Positions 59,148 through 64,000 of a DNA stretch of 64,000 nt are shown here, piece after piece. The notes under the pieces are model-generated. The model was not told where the DNA came from. It saw only the letters and a program-made list of their open reading frames with translations, and searched no databases. Position numbers and translations under genes: made by a program. The stretch covers positions 2,666,001 through 2,730,000 of the forward strand of contig NZ_RCCV01000001.1 of the NCBI RefSeq assembly GCF_003664255.1. Reading direction: 5' to 3'. The number at the start of each line of letters is the position of its first letter. Position 1 is the first letter of the stretch. The stretch is from Micromonospora sp. M71_S20. GTDB taxonomy: Bacteria; Actinomycetota; Actinomycetes; Mycobacteriales; Micromonosporaceae.

Positions 59148-59615
59148 TCAGCGCTCCGGCCGCTGGACCAGGTCGGTGAAGTCCTGCTCGTTGCGCTCGG
59201 CCAGCCGCACGTACGCCCAGCCGACGGCGATCAGGAACGGGAACGACGCCACACCGAGCAGCAGCCAGGGCAGGTTGACGCCGAGCACGGTGACCCGGCC
59301 GACGGCGGGCGCGACGGCGAAGAGCCACGGCAGCCCGCCGAGCCCGATCGCCACCACCAGGGAGAGCCGCAGGGCCAGCGCGAACTGGGCGCGGACCAGC
59401 CCCCGGACGAGCGCGTCGCCGACCCGGGTCTGCTGGGCCAACTCGGCGCGGGTGCGTTCCGCCCGGTCCTCGCGGCGGGACACCTCGGCCAGCACGATCC
59501 GAGTCCGGGGCTGGGGTGCCGTGGGCTGCCCCGGCACCCCGGGCCGGCCCGCGTGCCCGGGCGCTGCGGACCCGCCCTGCCGGGGCGCGGGGACGGGATC
59601 GTCGGCAGCGGCCAC
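59148..59615 (-). CDS. Small two-helix membrane partner of symporter
   Basis: 155 residues. Ala/Pro-rich soluble head, then ALALRLSLVVAIGLGGLPWL and LPWLLLGVASFPFLIAVGWA as two helices and a basic/acidic tail (YVRLAERNEQDFTDLVQRPE). Same position and topology as DUF485 helper genes: its stop is next to the symporter start. Start GTG 59615 is tentative. Confidence 0.75.
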   Translation of the reverse strand: MAAADDPVPAPRQGGSAAPGHAGRPGVPGQPTAPQPRTRIVLAEVSRREDRAERTRAELAQQTRVGDALVRGLVRAQFALALRLSLVVAIGLGGLPWLFAVAPAVGRVTVLGVNLPWLLLGVASFPFLIAVGWAYVRLAERNEQDFTDLVQRPER

Positions 59616-59692
59616 CCCGGCAGTCTCGCCCGATCGCCGTGATTGTCAAGGGCCGCGGCGTTGTGCCTGGCGCGGTCCGGGGGCTGGGCAAG

Positions 59693-59747
59693 CCGTCCAC
59701 ACCGGGCTGTGGACAACCTGTGGAGAACGGGTCACCCCTGTGGATAA
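59693..59747. promoter_or_regulatory. Cluster of four DnaA-box-like 9-mers
   Basis: CCGTCCACA (59693-59701), TGTGGACAA (59708-59716), TGTGGAGAA (59719-59727) and TGTGGATAA (59739-59747) lie within 55 bases. TGTGGATAA is the exact complement of the consensus box TTATCCACA and TGTGGACAA of the actinomycete variant TTGTCCACA. The region lies between the symporter helper and the ECF sigma gene, 74 bases before the sigma start. DnaA can act as a regulator at such sites; oriC itself is not here (no dnaA/dnaN). Confidence 0.65.
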
Positions 59748-59820
59748 CTCTTTGGGAACTGCTGTCTCCGGAACCTTCTTCCGCGTTGGTGAGTGGGAGA
59801 GGTGGAGAAGGGAGGTGACG

Positions 59821-60342
59821 GTGTCCGACGGTGATCCGATCTCGGAGGTGTACGCCGGTTGTTTCCGCCGGTTGGTGGTCCAGCTCTACGCGGTGACCGG
59901 CGACCTCAACGAGGCGCAGGAGGCGGTCCAGGAAGCGTTCACCAGGGCGCTGACCACGCCCCGGCGCTTCGCTCGGCTGGAGAACCCGGAGGCGTGGCTG
60001 CGGCGGGTCGCGGTGAACGTGGCCCGCAGCCGGTACCGGCGGCGGCGGGTGCTAGACGGGCTGCTGCGCCGGATCGGCCCACCCCCTGCCGTCGCCGACC
60101 GCGCGCCGGAGCACCTCGCGCTGCTCGCCGCGCTGCGCGGGCTGCCGGAGGGTCAGCGACACGCGCTGGCCCTGCACTACCTGGTCGACCTGCCGGTGGA
60201 TGAGGTGGCGGCGACGCTCGGCGTCTCCGCCGGCACGGTCAAGTCCCGCCTGTCGCGGGGCCGGCAGGCGCTGGCCGCGCTACTCACCGACTCCGACGTC
60301 ACCGACACCACGTACACCGGGAGGATCGATGTCCGATCGTGA
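59821..60342 (+). CDS. ECF RNA polymerase sigma factor
   Basis: 173 residues from GTG 59821 with GGAGGTGA just upstream. Sigma2 region: YAGCFRRLVVQLYAVTGDLN and EAVQEAFTRALT; sigma4: DLPVDEVAATLGVSAGTVKS. A short protein of the SigE-like ECF group. Its stop overlaps the next start by 14 bases, so it is coupled to the likely regulator at 60329. The upstream DnaA-box cluster may influence it. Confidence 0.9.
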   Translation: MSDGDPISEVYAGCFRRLVVQLYAVTGDLNEAQEAVQEAFTRALTTPRRFARLENPEAWLRRVAVNVARSRYRRRRVLDGLLRRIGPPPAVADRAPEHLALLAALRGLPEGQRHALALHYLVDLPVDEVAATLGVSAGTVKSRLSRGRQALAALLTDSDVTDTTYTGRIDVRS

Positions 60343-61561
60343 GTTCGGCGGCTTCGACGTCGAGATCGTCGCCGACGCCGTCCGGCAGCCCTCGCTCGAC
60401 GACCTGCGGTCGGCGGCCCTGTTCCGGCGGCGCCGACGCGCGGCCGGGGCCGGGCTGGCCATGGTGGTTGCCCTTGCCGGGGCGGCTCTTGTCCCGTCGG
60501 CCGGTGATCCGGACGGAGGAAACTGGGCCGCCCCGGACCCGTCCGGCCCAGCGATCGAGCGGGGGGTCAGCGAGCTGTTCCTGCTCACCGAACGGGTCGC
60601 GGTCGGCGTCGAGGTACGAGACCCCTGCCAGATCAGCTTCTCGGCCACCGAGGATGCCGGCCGGAGCTGGTCGGACTGGCGGACAGCCGAGTACGACGGG
60701 GCCTGCACCACCACCCCGGACTCGGAGGGGTTCGGTGTGTCCGACGTCCGGTACAGCGTGTTGGACGAGCGGACCTATCTGGTCAGCGTCGATGGCCAGG
60801 CGATCCTCTCGACGGACGGCGGCCGGACGTGGCGGGACGTTGAATCCGCGGTGATCGACGTGAAGGCGTTTCCGGAGCGGGCGCGGCCGGTGACCTGTCA
60901 GAACGGGTGCGGAGCCATGAAACGTCCGCTCGCGGTCGAGCCCGGCACCGGCAGGGTCTATCGGCTGGCGGACCTGGCCTCGACCCACGCGAGGGCCGTC
61001 GTGGACCAGAGCGACGACGGCGCGCTCTGGTACGTGCAGGCGTCCCCCGAGTTCGGAGGTGCCGCCACCGTCGCGCGTAGCGTCGACCGGGGTGCCACCT
61101 GGCAGACATCGCAGGTGCCGGAGGGCGTGACGGCCATCGGGCTCGCGGCGGTCAGTGGCCGGGAGGCGTACCTGCTGACCGAGCCCCGTCCGGCAGGCAC
61201 GGACGGTCCGCCGTCCGGCTCCTCCCGGTTGCTGCACACGACGGACGCCGGCCGATCCTGGGTCGACGTCGACACGGACCTTCCCGCCAGTTCCATGGTG
61301 AGGCCGTTCACGATCGGACGGGACGGGGCCCTCCTCGTCGGCGAGCCGTTCGCGGGCGGCACCACCGCGTACGTCTGGGTCAGCAGGGACGGCGGGCGAC
61401 ACTTCACCCGGAGCGAGCGGTCCGGCACCGAGGGGACCGTCGGAGTGGCACCGGGCCTGGTCTGGCTTGGCGGTCGTGACGTGATGAACCTGCCAGCAAC
61501 AGCTCATGTCCAGGTGAGCGCAGACGGGGAGACGTGGAGTCGGCTGCCGTTGCCCCGGTGA
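60329..61561 (+). CDS. Asp-box (BNR-like) repeat membrane protein, candidate anti-sigma factor
   Basis: 410 residues from ATG 60329 with GGGAGGATCG upstream. The first ~45 residues are cytoplasmic and acidic/basic, then one helix (AGAGLAMVVALAGAALVPSA). The outside part has repeated S/T-x-D-x-G-x-x-W Asp boxes (STDGGRTWRDV, SVDRGATWQT, TTDAGRSWVDV, SRDGGRHF), the BNR/sialidase-type beta-propeller repeat. Coupled to the ECF sigma factor gene, so its cytoplasmic head probably acts as anti-sigma factor while the propeller senses something outside. That role is inferred. Confidence 0.82.
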   Translation: MSDREFGGFDVEIVADAVRQPSLDDLRSAALFRRRRRAAGAGLAMVVALAGAALVPSAGDPDGGNWAAPDPSGPAIERGVSELFLLTERVAVGVEVRDPCQISFSATEDAGRSWSDWRTAEYDGACTTTPDSEGFGVSDVRYSVLDERTYLVSVDGQAILSTDGGRTWRDVESAVIDVKAFPERARPVTCQNGCGAMKRPLAVEPGTGRVYRLADLASTHARAVVDQSDDGALWYVQASPEFGGAATVARSVDRGATWQTSQVPEGVTAIGLAAVSGREAYLLTEPRPAGTDGPPSGSSRLLHTTDAGRSWVDVDTDLPASSMVRPFTIGRDGALLVGEPFAGGTTAYVWVSRDGGRHFTRSERSGTEGTVGVAPGLVWLGGRDVMNLPATAHVQVSADGETWSRLPLPR

Positions 61562-61586
61562 CTGAGCCGTTGCCGGGCGTCGCGGC

Positions 61587-61611
61587 GGGGCGACCGGTGG
61601 CCGGTCACCCC
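61587..61611. terminator. 11-bp hairpin after Asp-box gene
   Basis: GGGGCGACCGG (61587-61597) pairs with CCGGTCACCCC (61601-61611) with one mismatch; loop 3 bases. Lies between the convergent Asp-box and DUF5701 stops, so it can end both transcripts. Confidence 0.65.
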
Positions 61612-61621
61612 GCTGCAGCAC

Positions 61622-62287
61622 TCACTTCGTGATGACGTGCTCCAGGCCGATGCGCTCCGGGCGGGCGGAGGCGGAGCCGAGCCAGGTGTGCGGGTTGCCG
61701 TACCAGCACCAGCCGAGCTTCGGCGCGCCCTGGCTGATCCAGAGCGCCGGCACCCGCTTGTCGCCGCAGCGGGAGCCGACCAGCGAGAAGCACTTGTTCT
61801 TCGCCAGCGCCTCCGGGTACAGGGTGACGAAGGCGAGCCCCTCGTCGATGGTGAGCGGCAGCCGGCCCTGGCCGGTGATCACCTCCATGGCGGCGGCGGG
61901 CGCCAGGTTCAGCGTCTCCTCGCCCCGGTCGACGTCGAAGAGGAGGTACGCCGGCCCGGCCGGCACCTCCAGCTCCTTGATCGGGTCGAACTTCGGCAGG
62001 TCGCCCTCGGCGTAGTGCCGGTCGACGATGCCCGGCTTCCGCTTGCCGGCCAGGGTGGTCAGCGCGACGCGCTCCTCCACCGGCACCAGGTCGCGGGTGA
62101 TCACCAGGAGGAAGGGCACCCGTGCCTCGGTCGGGGCGGGGAGGCCGGCCGACCCGGCGACGGCCGCCGCGCGCAGCGGCGCGACCAGGTCACGGAAGGC
62201 GTCCTCGGTCAGCTCGGCGAGGGCCGGGTAGCCCAGCTCCACCAGCCGGTCGAGCTGGCGGTCGAATTCGGTCGCGGCGTCGGACAA
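61622..62287 (-). CDS. DUF5701 family protein
   Basis: 221 residues from TTG 62287, which follows GGAGG at 5 bases; the open frame upstream has no such site. Signature phrases: ATEFDRQLDRLVELGYPALA, RVPFLLVITRDLVPVEERVA, HYAEGDLPKFDPIKELEVP and the end GNPHTWLGSASARPERIGLE. Soluble, of unknown function, conserved in actinomycetes. Two inverted repeats in its promoter suggest regulation. Confidence 0.82.
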   Translation of the reverse strand: MSDAATEFDRQLDRLVELGYPALAELTEDAFRDLVAPLRAAAVAGSAGLPAPTEARVPFLLVITRDLVPVEERVALTTLAGKRKPGIVDRHYAEGDLPKFDPIKELEVPAGPAYLLFDVDRGEETLNLAPAAAMEVITGQGRLPLTIDEGLAFVTLYPEALAKNKCFSLVGSRCGDKRVPALWISQGAPKLGWCWYGNPHTWLGSASARPERIGLEHVITK

Positions 62288-62302
62288 GGCGGCCTCCAAT
62301 TG

Positions 62303-62329
62303 TCGTACGGAGTACCGTACAGCGTACGA
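62303..62329. promoter_or_regulatory. Nested inverted repeats, candidate operator of DUF5701 gene
   Basis: TCGTACG (62303-62309) and CGTACGA (62323-62329) form one inverted repeat and GTACGG (62305-62310) with CCGTAC (62315-62320) another, inside the same 27 bases. They lie 16 bases upstream of the TTG start, before the GGAGG site, a typical place for a repressor site of TetR or PadR type. No cognate regulator was identified. Confidence 0.5.
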
Positions 62330-62541
62330 CGAAGCGCGCGTATTCCCGACCGCGAGGAAAATCCAAGCACGGTCTACCGGGTTCTCCAGACGCTGTCGAT
62401 CTGCCCCGTCCATGAGACCAGAAGACGCCCGCAGCCTCCGGTCTCACGCACGGGGCAGCTCGACAGGCGCCGGGCGGGCGATGTCATCGCCCCCGGAACC
62501 GGCACGCATCGGGGCGGCACGGGCCGGGGCAGGCAGACCGG

Positions 62542-63315
62542 TCAGCGGTTCCAGTCCTGCTTCGCCGCGCGGACCAGCTTGTCCTTCAGCTCGCGGGTGT
62601 GCCGGCGGCTGACCGGCAGCTCCGTCGAGTCGACCACCACGACGTAACCGGAGTTGACCAGCCGCAGTTCGGCGATCAGCTTGAGCTGTACCAGGTACGA
62701 CCGGTGAATCCGGACGAAACCGGCGTCCGCCCAGCGCTCCGCGAGGGTCGCCAGCGACACCCGGACCAGGTGCGAGCCGTCGGCGGTGTGCAGCCGCGCG
62801 TAGTCGCCCTGCGCCTCCACCCACCGCACCGCCGAGCGGGGCAGCATCCGTGTGGTGCCGGCCAGCTCGATGGGGATGGTCGGATCCTCCTCCGCCCGGG
62901 CCAGCGCCGCCGGGTGCGACGGCACCACCCGGGCGCCGATCACCCGGCGCAGCGACTCGGCGAGCCGCTCGGCGCGTACGGGCTTGCGGACGTAGTCGGT
63001 GGCGCCCAGGTCGAACGCGTCCACCGCGCCGTCGTCGTACGCGGTGACGAACACGATCGCCGGCGGCCGGGCGAAGCGGCGCAGAACCCGGGCCAGCTCC
63101 ATGCCGTCCAGCCCGGGCATCCGGATGTCGAGGAAGACCACGTCCACGTCGCCGTCGCGGAGCAGCCGCAGCGCCTCCGTCGCGTCGCCCGCCGTGTGCA
63201 GCCGGGCCACCCGGGGGTCGGCCCGCAGGTGGTACGCCAACTCGTCCAGCGCCGGCGGCTCGTCGTCGACGGCCAGCACCCGCAGGAACCCCGCCGCGCT
63301 CACCACGCCGCTCAC
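62542..63315 (-). CDS. LytTR-family response regulator
   Basis: 257 residues from GTG 63315; GTG 63306 and 63303 are alternatives. Receiver domain with RVLAVDDEPPALDELAYHLR, phosphoacceptor in VDVVFLDIRMPGLDGMELAR and YVRKPVRAERL (Lys). C-terminal LytTR DNA-binding domain from about residue 155: RSAVRWVEAQGDYARLHTAD, RIHRSYLVQLKLI. Its start overlaps the kinase stop by 4 bases (GTGA), so it is co-translated with the adjacent sensor kinase. Lies between DUF5701 and the edge. Confidence 0.93.
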   Translation of the reverse strand: MSGVVSAAGFLRVLAVDDEPPALDELAYHLRADPRVARLHTAGDATEALRLLRDGDVDVVFLDIRMPGLDGMELARVLRRFARPPAIVFVTAYDDGAVDAFDLGATDYVRKPVRAERLAESLRRVIGARVVPSHPAALARAEEDPTIPIELAGTTRMLPRSAVRWVEAQGDYARLHTADGSHLVRVSLATLAERWADAGFVRIHRSYLVQLKLIAELRLVNSGYVVVVDSTELPVSRRHTRELKDKLVRAAKQDWNR

Positions 63316-64000
63316 GAGCCGGCCCGTACGCCGGGGTGGAACTTCGGCACCCGCATGCTCACCTTCGTACCCGAGCCGAGGCCCGTCTCGACGACCAGGC
63401 CGAAGCCGTCCCCGAAGACCGACCGGAGCCGCTCGTCGACGTTGGAGAGCCCGACGTGCTGGCCCGGGTCGTCTCCGACGCCGGCCAGCGCGGCGTCGCC
63501 CGGGTCCCCGGCGACACCGGCCAACTCGGCGATGCCGGCGGTCAGCGTGGTCGGATCCATCCCCACTCCGTCGTCCTCCACCGTGATGTGACACTCGGTG
63601 CCCGCGTCCCGGGCCTCGATGCTCACCATGCCCGTGCCCGGCTTGCGGGACAACCCGTGCCGGACGGCGTTCTCCACCAGCGGTTGCAGGCAGAGGAAGG
63701 GCAGCGTCACGGGCAGCACCTCCGGGGCGATCTGGAGGCGCACCTGGAGCCGGTCGCCGAACCGGGCCCGCTCGATGGTCAGGTAGCGGTCGATCGAGCG
63801 CAGCTCCTCGGCCAGCGTGGTGAACTCGCCGTGCGCCCGGAACGAGTACCGCGTGAACTCGGCGAACTCCAGGATCAGCTCCCGGGCCCGGTCCGGGTCG
63901 GTGCGGACGAACGAGCCGATCGCGGTCAGCGCGTTGTAGATGAAGTGCGGGCTGATCTGCGCGCGCAGGGCGCGTACCTCGGCGCGGGCCAGCCGCTCCC
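63312..64000 (-). CDS. LytS-type sensor histidine kinase, N-terminus cut by window edge
   Basis: Only the C-terminal ~229 residues are in the window; the N-terminus with the membrane part lies beyond 64000. The visible part has LRAQISPHFIYNALTAIGSF (His_kinase family histidine in PHFIYN), ELRSIDRYLTIERARFGDRL, then N box LQPLVENAVRHGLSRKPGTG, G box VEDDGVGMDPTT and GLSNVDERLRSVFGDGFGLV. This is the LytS-like family that pairs with LytTR regulators. Coupled to the 62542 regulator. Confidence 0.93.
   Translation of the reverse strand, partial: ERLARAEVRALRAQISPHFIYNALTAIGSFVRTDPDRARELILEFAEFTRYSFRAHGEFTTLAEELRSIDRYLTIERARFGDRLQVRLQIAPEVLPVTLPFLCLQPLVENAVRHGLSRKPGTGMVSIEARDAGTECHITVEDDGVGMDPTTLTAGIAELAGVAGDPGDAALAGVGDDPGQHVGLSNVDERLRSVFGDGFGLVVETGLGSGTKVSMRVPKFHPGVRAGS

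Noticed and set aside
59693..59747. DnaA-box cluster as the chromosomal origin
   Set aside because: dnaA, dnaN and an AT-rich unwinding element are absent; the cluster is only 55 bases long.
1..64000. tRNA, rRNA, insertion sequences, integrases and prophage genes
   Set aside because: I saw no cloverleaf-like sequences with CCA ends, no rRNA, and no transposase or integrase motifs on either strand. A tRNA scan would settle the first point.

Overview
The window is very GC-rich. Third codon positions are almost always G or C, GTG and TTG starts are common, and many starts follow GGAGG-type ribosome sites. The gene content fits a filamentous actinomycete, most likely Micromonosporaceae (Micromonospora-like): DUF397/DUF5753 regulator pairs, DUF4192, DUF5926, a bacterial proteasome activator with a GQYL tail, a PHP-UvrD helicase fusion and three LytR-CpsA-Psr proteins. 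I see no rRNA, tRNA, CRISPR array, insertion sequence, phage module or large biosynthetic cluster. This is mostly ordinary chromosome with two small accessory patches (about 13.2-18.9 kb and 52.7-54.4 kb) whose codon use is less strict.

Layout. 0-5 kb: an edge-truncated AAA ATPase next to unusual CTAG-rich palindromes, two tandem LppU-like secreted/membrane proteins, an EamA exporter and a prepilin peptidase. 5-12 kb, minus strand: PHP-UvrD helicase, membrane metallophosphoesterase, and an overlapping set of fructosamine-kinase-like, moaA and moaD genes. 12-19 kb: DUF4192, a broken VOC gene, a methyltransferase, a TetR regulator, a secreted NlpC/P60-like enzyme, a P-loop kinase-like protein, and an XRE(DUF5753)/DUF397 pair divergent from two translationally coupled small genes. 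19-24 kb: GAP-family membrane protein, fdhD, a LuxR-type regulator, mobA with DUF6457, and a YbjN protein. With moaA/moaD this gives four dispersed molybdenum-cofactor genes.

24-35 kb: secreted beta-propeller protein, an Lrp regulator divergent from dimethylargininase, a substrate-binding lipoprotein, a hydrolase, the proteasome activator bpa, two HAD phosphatases, GNAT, OsmC, a zincin and AIM24. 35-45 kb: pheA, a lipoprotein, an ACT protein, a NERD-like protein, arginine deiminase with a possible ARG box, DUF5926, an RsbW-like ATPase next to a PAS histidine kinase, a glycerophosphodiesterase and a rhodanese. 45-52 kb: three LCP ligases, a UDP-glucuronate decarboxylase-like SDR and an acetate-type symporter with its DUF485 partner. 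52-64 kb: flavin reductase, M23 peptidase, PrcB-like and SRPBCC proteins, an ABC-2 exporter, a second symporter pair, an ECF sigma/Asp-box protein pair, DUF5701, and a LytTR/LytS two-component pair cut by the right edge.

The most notable non-coding signals are a 15/16 match to the ParB site parS on the start codon of the flavin reductase gene (52634-52649), a cluster of four DnaA-box-like 9-mers (59693-59747) upstream of the ECF sigma gene, the CTAG-rich repeats at 1152-1267, and a dispersed-looking 22-bp inverted repeat at 27444-27520. The parS site, together with pheA, glycerophosphodiesterase and zincin genes that lie near oriC in Mycobacterium tuberculosis, suggests an origin-proximal location; this is an inference. 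I found no clearly new multi-gene system. The best candidates for follow-up are the XRE/DUF397 locus with its coupled small genes, the ECF sigma/Asp-box pair under DnaA boxes, and the CTAG palindromes.
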